A DNA stretch of 64,000 nucleotides, taken from positions 13,477,416 to 13,541,415 of the forward strand of contig NC_051101.1 of the NCBI RefSeq assembly GCF_901709675.1, read 5' to 3'. Below the pieces are notes generated by a model. That model worked only from the letters and a program-made list of their open reading frames with translations, was not told the origin of the DNA and did no database searches. The stretch is from Syngnathus acus (lineage: Eukaryota; Chordata; Actinopteri; Syngnathiformes; Syngnathidae). The translations under genes and the position numbers were made by a program. Each line of letters begins with the position of its first letter. The first letter of the stretch is position 1. Of the stretch, positions 30,620-42,400 are shown piece by piece.

Positions 30620-33400
30620 TATAAAAAGTCACCACAGGCTCCACCCACTTTCTCTCCACACTCTTCTTTCAAATCATCGAATTGTGTGTCATATTCATCT
30701 ACAAACAGTACTTTTTTTTAGGTGGAAATGTTAAACTATTTCCCTTATATTTTAAAATGCAGTAAATTATTTCCCAATATGTTCTTTAGTCTTTGTGAAA
30801 AATGATTGCACTTGCACAAAGGTGATCCGTATTCGGACTCGGCGCAGGTCTATACTGGACTCCTTCTATTATTTTTCTTATTCATTCATGTAAAACACGA
30901 TTTGTTGCATGTGCCAACAGGACCATCCACTAATCCACGGGCACGTGGACGTAACCCCCATCAAAGCCAGCCGACCCCCACTCAAGCGACACGCGCCCCC
31001 TGAGAGGTGAGACCAGCTCGTGCTGCATTAACATCTGTGAGGGAAAAAAAAGAATGGGGGGGGTCTTGTCGGCGTCAAGGCATCCGGCTTATACAACGTA
31101 AAGCTTGCTTGTGTGTGTGACAAAAAACACCTCCAAGAGGAAGCCAGCAAAAAAAAAAACTGTGCGTATTTTATGCTCACAAAATCAAACTAGAAACGAC
31201 ACGGTTGTCTTTTGCGCATGTGAATTGAAACCAAAGGTGTTTACCAAACACATGCATATATTCACACACAATTTTGTTTTTAATGAAAAAGAAAAATCAC
31301 AACCGAAACCTGTGCGTAAAACGTGCGTAATAGTGATTTACGCGCATTTGACATAATTATGTAATCATGTGCTCGATTTTATCGGCAAACAAGACTTTAT
31401 GCAAAGATGTAATTTGTATTATGAAACAATGTCACAATAAATGACTTATTTTGGCTATGCACATTTATTGCGAATGCATCCGAATATATTTTCGAGTGTC
31501 GAAAATGATGTCAGTTGACCACATCTACCTCCTTTTTTTCCCCTTCCTATGAACACGCGCGCATTGTTTGTCATGAATTTGTAACCTTTCTCCGAATAAA
31601 CGTCATTGCCGTCGCGTGCGAGCTTGCCTGCGTGGCGCGCCTCGTGGAACGGCGCGTGCGCGTCTTTTCAATTCAAGTGTGACTGAATGAACGTGTGACT
31701 GAAGCCATTCCCGCACTTTGTTCGCTCGCACCTCTTGCACGATGAGAAGCGACTGCTTTCCGTTCTCCCATCGTCACACCCACAATTCAACATTTGTCTC
31801 CACATCGGCCTTGTTTGCATATATTGTCACACAAATTCTAGCCCACCTTTAATATTCCAATAGGCTTAAGCACCCTGCGGTCAGGTCTTTTTGCTTTTAA
31901 ATTTCAAAAATATCTATGAATATATGTTAGTGAATAATGAAAAGTATTAGTCTCACTAATAATGTTTGAAGTGGTGCTAAAATGTTTAAATAAGCTTTTG
32001 CAGCAACTTTTATTTAGTTATTTATTTGCGCATGTTGAGCTAATGATCCGTGAAAATGTATTAGCATTTGAGCTATTTAAGAACATGTAATTGTGGAATT
32101 ACTGAATATACGAATACTTATTCCACGGCATAATAATTCACAACTAAATGAATTCTGGGACCATTCGATTATTCCACTCCCAATTTCCTGTTTTAATGAT
32201 CTACTATGTATTAATTTCGGCATAAACAACCCTTCAAATGTCGCTTTAGTATTTGGAAACAGCAAATAGGCTAACTAACACTTGATGTAAATGAGTAACA
32301 CTTCATTTATGGCTTCCTGCACGACAGGAATGAGAAGGGCCGCCGAGTGGCGTTCCCACGGGACACACTTCCATTGTCCGCTTCTTTCCACAGAAGACGC
32401 GTTAGAACACGCACTCGACATTTGCATCTGTGGGTGAAGTGTGTGTGAAGTTGCAAAAGCCCCCCGGACTACTTTAACGATGTAGCCTAATCACATCCAG
32501 AAAAAAATCTTGTAACATTATAATTAAACCGAGGAACAGTTTTTTTTTTTGTTTGTTTTGAGTTAGTTTTCACAGCTATGACCATTTTTTTCAAATTACA
32601 TTTTGGGTGCGGAATTCAAAGCTCGTCTCACGTCAAATTTTTGAATGATGCTGGTTTTCTTAAAATAGTAAATATTGGCGCGCACCTCAGAGGCGGTGAC
32701 TCATATTTAACATAAGTTTGATTGTGATTGGTTCATTTTAAACATTATCCCGTTTATATGTTTTTAATGTTCCTCTTGAAAATGTTTAGATTTTATTAGT
32801 CGTACAGTTTATTGATCACGTTACTGGTAAATAAAAAAAAAAAAAAGATTTTACATGGTCCAATTTTTTAATACGGCACAATATGAAATACAACATGTTT
32901 TATACTGTATGGATAAAAGTATTCATCCTGGTTAAAAGAAAGCACACATGCTATTTATCTGAATTTGAATGAAATGTGTTTATTTGACAAAAAAAAAAAC
33001 AATAGAGGCTCACCATAGGGAGACATGGAGAATAAGTTAGTGTGCAAAATATACAAGTTATATATTATCATTAGGATGGACCGCAGAGGTTGTTTGTGAC
33101 TCATGGACGTGAGGGTGGGGCCCCTCGTACTTTAAAGCAGCTGGAAATGAGATAGGACACTTGATTATGATCCACGCCCGGGTTGCTACGCTTACGCGCG
33201 TGTGTGATGACTCACTCACCTCTGAAGCGGACACATGTCGGGCGCGCCAGCATCCAGCAGCCATCCCAAGCAGCACTATATACACATCTATAGTGGGTTC
33301 ACATATATACACAGCAGCGTACAAATGACGTCTTCAAACTATTTACATCATCAACTTGACAGATAATGTATACATGGGGGAGAGGGGGGTTTGGGGGTGG
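30620..33400. other. Intergenic interval between the two HES genes
   Basis: No supported exon was found. Part is AT-rich, and 31.5-31.7 kb is more CpG-rich. Several short open frames exist without splice or family support. It includes the 5' side of the first HES gene and the 3' side of the second. Confidence 0.5.
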
Positions 33401-33411
33401 GGAGTCATCCT

Positions 33412-34535
33412 TTAGGGCCAGGGCCTCCACACGCTCTGGCCCAGAGAGGGCCCCTCGGCCGGAGGGCTCTCCATGCACGTCCCCAGCCACTTTTGCCCCT
33501 GAGCGGGGGTTCTGGAGGGCTGAGCCGCCGCCGCCGCTGCCGCTCGCCTGTGTCTCAGCAGGTGGAGGATGGAGGAAGTAGAGGAGGATGAAGTGGAAGA
33601 GGAGCGTTGGATGAAGGAGGCATCCAGGGCCAGCCACAGGCCTTTGCCCTCGGGCCCCAGGAAGTGGGCGGCTTTTTGCAGGCAGCTGTGGAAGCCTTCT
33701 TGAAAGGAGCATTGCTGTGGTTGTGGGCCAACACTTGCTTTGCTGCTGCTGTTGTTGTGGAGGAACAGGACCGTGTGCTCCAAAATCTCCGTCTTCTCCA
33801 CGCGACGCTGGGCTGCACCCTGGAGCAACACACGTATGTTCTTTTATTACTGTTAATTTATTATCAGGCATACATATTGTCCTCACTATAGTGGAAACTA
33901 CAGCAGTTGGTTTTGGGCAAAAAAAAGACCAAAAAAAAAAATCACATTTACACTTCTGCATCATTTAAAGTCATGAAAGTGTGACCCATGTGAGATTTGA
34001 ACCCAGAACCTTGCGACTGTGAGGCAGATGCGCCAATCACTAGGTCACCCGCTGCCATTTTTTTTGACGAATGACGCTAACGTGCATGTTTTTGAGCCAT
34101 GAAAGAGCACGGAGAACATGCAAACTCCACACAGGAAGGAAGGAAGGCCTGAAACGAGATTTGAACCCAGAACAGTGAGGTAGACGTGCTAACCACTAGG
34201 TCACCGTGCTCCCCTCCATATGGCTTCAATTTGAGTTCTTATGTTGCCTTTTTACCTGCTCCACTTGTTGCGGCTCCTGCATCAACATGCTCCTCAAACG
34301 CTCGAGACTGTGGTTCATTCTCTCACGTCGACGCTTCTCCACTTGGGATTTTAGAAGCTGCAGAGAGAGAGTATACAATAAAAAAAGTAAATCTTTCATA
34401 TACATGCTAAACTACACTTTTCAAAACGAATATCATCGTTCAAATATTGTGTATGAAAAATACTGTAAGCTATTTCAAGTGCTTCTTTACCTTTCTTTCG
34501 CGGATAGCATCCTCTGCTTCCTGCATGAGCTTCAT
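33412..34535 (-). CDS. HES/HER-family bHLH-Orange repressor (second of pair, her7/hes7-like)
   Basis: Exons 34535-34491, 34357-34256 and 33819-33412 give 184 residues with exact frame. Exon 1 encodes 15 residues (MKLMQEAEDAIRERK). Exon 2 encodes the basic region and helix 1 (LLKSQVEKRRRERMNHSLER). Exon 3 encodes helix 2 (VEKTEILEHTVLFLHN), an Orange-like segment (QEGFHSCLQKAAHFLG), a Ser- and Ala-rich linker, and a terminal WRPWP for TLE corepressors. The basic region has Ser (KSQ) where HES proteins normally have the conserved proline (KP), which could change DNA preference. Exon plan, phases and the short first exon match the neighbouring HES gene, suggesting tandem duplication. A TATA box and T-box-like sites lie upstream. 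her7/hes7 class is my best guess. Confidence 0.88.
33985..34215. repeat. Two fragments of a tRNA-tailed fish repeat
   Basis: Two related stretches ('agatttgaacccagaacc…aggtcaccc' near 33,990-34,060 and 'catgcaaactccacacagg…aaccactaggtcaccg' near 34,115-34,206) lie in the intron between exons 2 and 3 of the second HES gene. Both resemble the ends of a widespread fish element. They are too diverged for a functional tRNA call. Confidence 0.5.
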
Positions 34536-34606
34536 GATTCAATCTTCTTCTAACTTTAGGAGTCTTCTGGTGTCAGAAAAAGGATGCAACTAAGCCTAGT
34601 TGCTTG

Positions 34607-34613
34607 TTTTATA
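34607..34613 (-). promoter_or_regulatory. TATA box of the second HES gene
   Basis: On the minus strand this reads TATAAAA, about 75 bp upstream of the start codon, leaving room for a 5' UTR of roughly 45 bp. An ATTGG-type CCAAT element lies about 40 bp further upstream (near 34,650). Confidence 0.6.
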
Positions 34614-35178
34614 CTCTGTCCGCTCAAGCCCCGCCCATTTCCCAACAGCCAATCACATGCCACCTTGACAAATCCATTCTTTCTGTCACGCTGCCTCAGA
34701 CTTTACATTTTACTTTTATACTAGATTAATTGAGCTCCCTCTAATAATTCCGCACAAGTTAGTGCAATAAATCCGCTTAATGGTTAAAAAAAAAAAAAAA
34801 AAACCTCGGCGCTCCAGTATGCAAAATAAATTCCGATTTTCTTGTAGCAAAGCAGCCGAAACGTCTCTCAATGCATAATTCAATACAAGTAAATAAGATT
34901 AAGATATTTTCTACTGTGTGAAGCCTTATATTAATTATTTCGCAAACGAATAATAACTAACAAGCGTACTGCAACGATCTGATTTTGCATGTCCGTTGCC
35001 GTGCGCGTGCGGGCCAAATTAACATGAACACGTTTGCATTCACACTTGTAAAATCCACGCGTGCCATCTGCATGTGTGCCGCGTGCTGGCGCGCCAAATT
35101 TTCCACGCGTGCATGTGAATCCTTTTGAAGTGGAAGTGCGGCGGTGGGAGAGCGACGCCACCGTGTCAAAGACCCCCA

Positions 35179-35235
35179 AGGTGTGACAGTGGGAGAGTGA
35201 CCAGCAGACGTGGGGAGGTGTGACTGGTTCACACT
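35179..35235. promoter_or_regulatory. Cluster of T-box-like sites upstream of the second HES gene
   Basis: AGGTGTGA occurs twice on the + strand (35179-35186 and 35216-35223), 37 bp apart, and TTCACACTT follows in the opposite sense at about 35,227. AGGTGTGA is the core recognised by T-box factors such as Tbx6 and Brachyury. The cluster is about 650-700 bp upstream of the HES start codon and about 450 bp upstream of the divergent ZP gene. Confidence 0.4.
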
Positions 35236-35688
35236 TGAATCGAAATGACGTGCACGGGGCGTCGGGCTATTTTTCACGAGAAGGCAATAATTTATTGAGG
35301 AGTAGTGCTCCATGAAAATAAATAATGTCGGTGGGATGTAGTAACATAACGTTGTTTTATAATACATCGCTTTAATGGCAGTTTAAAAAAAAATGTTGGG
35401 CAGTTCAGTCTATAAATAAATAAATAAATAGATAAATAAATAAATATGCATGTACATAAAATTTCGAGGCGTTTGAGATTTTATTTCGTTATTTTAAACA
35501 TTTGGTAACGGAAGTTTAAAATGGGGGGCATTTGGCTGCTATACATCAAACGAGCAGAAGGTGGCGCCATTTAACTTAGAGAGTAATTGGACGCAGGCGA
35601 CCAACTGTGCTTTTTCAGCAAAACCGTCGCTTAAAAGCGAGATTAAAACTAATTCATCACATTTTCAGAGCAATTCAGTGCACTCGAT

Positions 35689-38479
35689 ATGATTTATTTC
35701 CCATTCCTTATACTTTTGTCGCTGTTTTCCTCATTCCAAGGAGGGAAGGCGCCATTACGGCGTGCCTCACCTCCATTCACGAGTGCTTTAACGAACCGGA
35801 CCATGACTGACCATTTAGAAAGTCGGACTTTTCCGCAGGCGTACCTAAAACTACCCGTGTTCGTCCATTCCGCGCTACCGCCGCTGGAAAAGCTCCACTT
35901 GTACCCGGTCAAAGCTAGCGGCCTCGAGCCTCTACCCAGGCCCGTCCGAGAGCGCCTGCTCCCTGGGCCAGCCAGGCCACCAGGCCCGTCGGGTCATCGC
36001 ACCGTGAGGACCTCATGCAAAATGGACAAAATGCTCGTCCGAGTGCCCAAGAGCATCCTCGGTGTTGGCGAAATAAATCAGCTCAAACTGGGATCATGTC
36101 AAGCAACAAAATCGTCCAAGAATTATATTTATTTCCTTCATGGACTCGACCAGTGTGGAACCAAACGACAGGTGAGCTTTTAGGGGACAACAGTAACTGT
36201 TGTACACTCATTTATGTTGACCACCATTCATCACAAAGTCTACAAATAATGCCTTTATGAAATTAACCGTTTTATGGGTAAGTCAACAAATAGCATAACT
36301 CAATGATCTGGTTAACATCACCTGGCGACATGTTCGCAAAATGGCGGTGAGGCCTACAATTGTTTGTTTTGTTTCTGCTATTTGAAGTTAGATGAAGTCG
36401 TTTTTTGTACTTTGTTTGTATCAAATGTTCAGCTCGCTGACTAAAAGTGTGATATTTGTATTATTTATGAGCCTTGACGTCATCTATGTGCGAAACACTG
36501 GTTACGTCATTATTTGAGCAACTGAACTGCTTCAAATAACGAACGTACTGGTCTATTACTTTCTATGTTAATTGTGTACAAACTATTGTAGGTGTGGTAC
36601 TGTACTCAACAAAAGAAAAAAAACACAAATCCATTTTTGTGGCATCCAGCGTCTATTTTGATTCTGACAATTCACTTGTTTTTTGCGCAGATGATTAATG
36701 GACACATGACCTATTCGAACACACTGCAGTACAACCCCGAGATGCACCTTGGCCTAATAAGGAGATCCGTGCCCTTTGTGATGCCCGTTGTCTGCAATTA
36801 CACCAGGTGACTGCCACAACACAAGTCTGACATTATGTTTCGCTGTTATTAAAATGACTATTTTCTTTGGCCTTTATAGGTATCAATATTCCTACAAAGT
36901 TGGCTACCTTCCAAAAATGCGCATGCGCCACATCTTCAAAGCAATGAGGAACAGAGCCAATTTTATCCTGACACCACTGAACGGTAATCTCCTTTGCCTC
37001 TTGAAATAACTTTGAAGAATCGACATAAATGGGGAAAGGAGAAAAAAAACAACTAGGAGATGTGATCATATTCCTTGTGTTGTATTTGGCAGCTCGGTGG
37101 GAAAGGTTCTCTCCGTCTGATAAGTACATCCTGGGTGAGCCCATGCACTTTGAGGTCGAGGGTCCGTCTGTGCCCCAAGACATGAGGCTGTATGTCCACT
37201 CGTGCTATGCCACACCCAATAAGTCGCACACCTCCAAGCCTCAATTTCCGGTTGTGAAGGATTTTGGGTAAAAAAAAAATCGTCAAGCACAAAATGGATG
37301 TGTACTTTTGAACAAACAGACTTCCTCCAATGATGAAGGTGCATGATTGAAAGCAAGTATGGTCGCTCCAGATTCATCCCATACAAGAACAACGTTGTCC
37401 GATTTTCCGTGGATGCTTTCTACTTCCGAGGAATGACAGACCAAGTGAGTTGCATTTTGCGACCTATTCCAGGATAAACCAATTGACCGCCAGTAAATTT
37501 CTGGTCCATTTTACAGCAACTCTACATGCACTGCACCATGTCGGCTGAAAGTGACGTTCCCACTCCGACGGCAAAGACCTGCAACTACGACACAAACTTA
37601 GGAAGGTCGGTTTTCTTTTCTTTTTAGTTTTTTTACTGCAGATTTAATGAACTACTTGGACATCTTTGAAATGAACTATTTCTACGACCATTTTGCTTCC
37701 TCCTAAGATGGGTGGAGCTCCATGGCTGGGACTGGGTGTGTGCCTGCTGTGACTCCAGCTGTGGCTCTGCTGCCGGTTGTGAGAAATCTATTTTAAAAAT
37801 ATTTTGCATTGTACCTTTATTCGTTAATAGCACCAACAAAATTCCTTATTGACATATCTTCCCATTTTCCAGTGAGCGAAGTAACCACCAGCAGAGGGTG
37901 GAAAGTGCAGCCAAGAGGGCAACCATTCAAAAACCACAAGAGGAAGCAGCCATTGTTCTTCTCCACTACCACCACCACCACCACGACAGCAGCACCTTCC
38001 GTGGTGAAGACCACCTTGGAGGTCATTCAAGGCCCGACCACACCGCGGCTCCAACTGATTGATGCGACAGAGTTAAAGTGGCCGTTTGGCGGGAGAGGTG
38101 TGGAGTGGGTAGAGGAGGAGGAGCAGGTGATGGAGGAGGATATCTTGGAAACCTATCCAGACTTTGACATCATCAAACATTCCCACGGTAAACAAAAACA
38201 TTCTTAAAGCATGCAAAGAGCGGGCTGGGCTTTAATAAACACAATTGTGATGACGTTCTTGTGCTTCATCCAGAGCCTAAAGTGAAAGGCGTGGAAAAAT
38301 CCCGGATGAAGATACTGACGCTGAAGACTAGCCGAGAGGCGACGAAGCCTGAAGCGATGGGTAAGGTGGCAGACTGGGAGTGGGAGGACGAGGAGATGGT
38401 CAAGAAGGGTTCCGCTGTGGTGGAGGTCATCAAAGAACCTCGCCGAACCTTTGAAGATATCTTTGAGTTTGACGAATAA
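35689..38479 (+). CDS. Zona pellucida sperm-binding protein 3-like (egg-coat ZP protein)
   Basis: A secreted egg-envelope structural protein. Exons 35689-36171, 36691-36806, 36880-36983, 37093-37267, 37339-37444, 37517-37605, 37708-37775, 37873-38187 and 38274-38479 sum to 1,662 nt (553 residues) with continuous phase. A signal peptide (MIYFPFLILLSLFSSF) is followed by the ZP module from about residue 105. It has ZP3-type landmarks: YSNTLQY, FRGMTDQQLYMHC, and the CACCDSSC cluster at the end of ZP-C. Exon 8 has a dibasic HKRK stretch that may be the furin-type cleavage site. A Thr run and an acidic tail (EWVEEEEQVMEED) follow. No Pro/Gln-rich N-terminal repeat and no C-terminal transmembrane segment are seen. 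It is a ZP3 (zpc) family member; the exact paralogue is not assigned. Confidence 0.9.
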
Positions 38480-38480
38480 A
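38475..38480 (+). terminator. Poly(A) signal overlapping the ZP stop codon
   Basis: The sequence GACGAATAAAGC contains the TAA stop (38477-38479) inside an AATAAA hexamer. If used, the mature 3' UTR would be only about 10-30 nt. Confidence 0.6.
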
Positions 38481-39416
38481 GCCCAACGCCGCAACCACAG
38501 GAGTCTCATTGTTAGCTACAGGGAACATTTATTAACATGAGTAAATGACGCCTTGCTACATAACGGAAGATTCTGTACAATTTCTTTTACAAAAGTCTTG
38601 CAAGTCAAGTTTCCGCCGCCAGCTATCAAACAAGTTCTTTGCGGTGGATTTAAAAAGTCTACACACCCCTGTTCAAAGCCAGTTTCATTTTTGAAAGAAA
38701 AAAAAAAAAAGATGAGACCTAGATGGATGACCTATAAAACCTAATTGACAAAAATATCTTAGGGGAAGCAAAAATCTACAGCTGATATAATGCAGTTGCA
38801 CAAGTGTGCACACCCTCTTCTACCTGGGACGTGGTTGTCTTAAGTAATAACCAGTCACATATTAAATGGGACTCAATGCACACCTGTCACAATTTAAGGT
38901 GCCCCTGATCAACAACAAATTAAATTCATTTGTTTTAATAGTTGTTTCCTTTTGTGCCTTTTATCAGAAAGTAAATAAATGTGTGTCTGTAGAGAAAGCT
39001 AAAATTCATTTGGTGTTGATCGGAGCCACTTGGTGGCACTCCTATTTAACTTGAATGTGATTAATCCTCACCTCATCCACGTAGCACTTTTCAGAGGTAC
39101 ATTAGATCAGTAGTTCATTTTTACTTCCCTTTTTTTAACAAACTAAAAAAAAAGGGTGGAAAGAGTTTTGAAATGAAGGATCTCACTTGCTTTGGATGTG
39201 TCGACTTTTTCTATCCGCTCTACTCAGAGAAGAGAAACTTGGTTCCATAATTGAATACAGTAAATACAGCGTGTCATCAGTATATTCATATAATATCCCA
39301 GGAAGAGTATACAGGCGTCCGTTTGTCCCTCGTGTCTGTCCGTCCAACCTACTTTCCAGCAAGAATGCCCGTTTTAGAACAAAACTCATCTTCCCCTTTT
39401 TGGAATGTGTGTGCGC

Positions 39417-42400
39417 TCAGTAATATGAGCTCAGGTGGGAATGGGTGGCGGGATGTCTGTTCATGGCCGCCCCGGGGTAGATGGGGCTGCTGGGCGAGTT
39501 CCAATACGTGGACGGCGGGCCGAAAAAGTTCCCGGGCGAGACGGGCATGGGCGGCGGCGGGTGGCCCGTCATGAAGTTCATTTTGGGCTGGTGGCTGTGA
39601 TAAGGCTGCACGTAGGACATCTCCGTCTGGTACTTGACCATGCCGCCGCCGCCGCTGTCGGCCGCCTGGTGGTTCTGGTGCGTCTGCGAGATGCCTTGGA
39701 AGTCAAACTTGTAGGCGTAGCGCTTGCCGTGCACCTTGGTCATGATGTTCTTGTCGTAGTAGTAGCGCAGGGCCCGGCTCAGCTTGTCGTAGTTCATGTT
39801 GGGCTTGCTCTTGCGTTCGCCCCAACGCTTGGCCACCTCGTCGGGGTCGGTCATCTTGAACTCGCCGTTGGTGCCCTCCCAGGTGATGATGCTGGCGTTG
39901 TTGCTGTCCGACAGCAGCTCCAGCAGGAACTGCCACAGCTGAATCTGCCCTGAACCTGTCCAGAAGTTGTGTCTCAGTATCAAGTCATGTAACTGGCTGG
40001 ACACATCTATCGTGGCAGGAAGCATGAAAAAGTCTCAAGGACTGGTGCAAACATTTACAGGAAGTCAGACATTTTGTTTTGAAGCAGCCGTTTAAGATCC
40101 AAAAGTACAACAACAACAAAAAAATCAGCCTGTGATATCGGTGTCACTACTGGACAGGAAATTAGTGGACATGTCTTTTCGTCACAGGACGCACGATGAA
40201 GTCTCAAGGACCTATGCACAACACTATGTCGGCCATTTTAGTTTGATGTCGACATTTTGGGAGCGGCTAAATGGTGTCATGGTTTGGTCGTCATTTTAAG
40301 CGTTTGCCATAAAAAGTGGGTTGAGTGGAAAACATGCATATTATATGATTACTATCCCCGTATTTAAATCAACAAATGGGACCTTTTCACTGTTTGATAT
40401 ATTTTTGGACAGTGACCTTACCCACAGGCCTTTGGGCGCTGAGGTCAGGCAGCTTGTGCGAACTGTGCCTGCCTGTTCGGTTCTTGGACGAGCGGGCGGC
40501 TTGGCCTTCTGTGAGGAGGAAAAGAGCAAGGCAAAAGGTCACAGACGTCGCCTCCGCCTGTAACGTTTATGCCAGGCTCTCACTTTTTTCTTTTTTCTTG
40601 CAATGCCATCACAGACAGTGCAAAGGCCCCATTTGTTTTGTTCCACCTATTCTACGATAGTTTCCTTACCTGGGTTTGCTAGACGGCTGCTAATGGGCCC
40701 TAATGTCTGATAGGGGTCTGTAAAGAGTAACAAGAAGACATTACAGGTGGCAGTGAAGGAAGCAGGGCCATTTCACTAACTAAACAAAAACCATCTTGCC
40801 TCTCAGTTGAATATACACGAAACAATAAATGACGCTACTTGGGCTACTAATCGATAAATACGATGATATACACTGCACACCCACTAAACGCAATATTGGG
40901 TCGCATCGCTAGGTGGCAGCATTGCAGCTTACGTCACTCAACGTGAGTAGTGTTGCTTTCTTTATAAAGTGATATTCTCCACTTTTCTGTGGCTATACAA
41001 ATGTTACTTTGCTAATTGGAACAAGCGCGTGGTGTTTTTGTTACTTTTAATGTTCGAGCAAGTGTCACTTAATGGGTCACCAGCCTCTATTTTTATTTCT
41101 TTGTTTCAAATTGGCCTATTACCATTAGCGTGGTGTCCATTTTTCAGGCCAGATCATTTCATGGCCTTCGCATTAGCTGCACTTCATGATGTGTTCTTTT
41201 CAGTATGTTTTCAATGAATCAAACCTTGGCCGATTCTTGTTACTGGTTCTGTCACTCTGCTGTGTTGATGCTCCATGGCGGTACCTACCAAGAAGGAAGA
41301 CGGCAGCCGTTTTGACATGTTGGAATGAATCATGTCCATACGTTGATTTCTTACCTTTGGGCACTACCGTCATGCCGTTTGTACTCCAGCTGTTCCTGCG
41401 GCCAATCTCATCAAAACTGCTTTCTGCGCACAACAGAACAATGAGACTGATGAGTACGGCGGACGGCACCAGGCGTGCGCTTGCAGAGCATCAGCAAAAT
41501 CTTTTGAAGTGGCCATTGAAGCTCGGGCGGGAAGGAAGTCCGTAAATGGGCCAACGGGACGATAAGAAGTCAGAAGGTCTGGAGATGACCCCGTCGTTTC
41601 TTGGGTGAGCTTTCTTTTGTTTAAGCCATCTCTGTCTCCACCAGATTGTGAGTTGTGTCCCAGCAGTGCGACCTACAGCGAGCCTCCCCCCCCTCACCCC
41701 TACTTCCTGTGCCATTGCAGCTGCTTCCTGCCTGAAACGGCCTGTTGAGTTTGGGATTCATCAGTCGGGGCCAGTGTTGTGCCAAGGAACCTCCTTCGAC
41801 TGGTGAAACTATGTAACACGGCTCTGAACTCTCGGCGCATTGTTTCTTGAAGCCTGGCTCGTTCCCGCTCTCTTGTTTGGTTGCGATAAGCGGAGAATTT
41901 GCTAATCATGGTCGGACGATACAAGCAGAACCTCTCGTTGGTCGTTCAGGGTGGGACTTTCATTTGGGGAACGGGAATTGAAGAACACCACGCTTAAGTT
42001 TGGGCTCATGAAGCAATATAAACTCGATCCAGGCATTTTCGATAGAGATCCGATGGAACCTCGTTTAAATGAGACGAGTCGTGGGCTGATTACCAGTTTG
42101 ATGTCGATTGTTGGCTTGCGGACTCAATGGTGAGTCCGTGTCATGTTTCGGGGACTTCTCAGTAGGTCGATGGAGATTTGCAAACTGTTGTTGGCAAATA
42201 AAAACAAGTCTCACCAGCTTTGACCTGAAGTCGAGGCTGCGGTGCCGGCGGCTGCGGCGGCGGTGCCGGCGGCGGTGTGTTGGTGGAGACGGTCGTGGAG
42301 TACGAGAAAGTTGGACTACCTGGCGGGAAAGACCAAGAAGACTAAAGTGAACCACCAGTATGCAATAATGTCACCTTATAGTTTGGAACCACGAATAGAT

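Noticed and set aside
33985-34210. Possible tRNA genes
   Set aside because: Two diverged repeat tails with B-box-like sequence only; no acceptor stem.
39435-39953. 172-codon + strand open frame
   Set aside because: Antisense shadow of the GC-rich fli1b ETS exon; low-complexity Val/Leu/His-rich translation.
40055-40068. TTTACAGGAAGT as a FOX:ETS composite enhancer in fli1b
   Set aside because: A single near-match in an intron, with the FOX half-site imperfect; expected by chance at this length.
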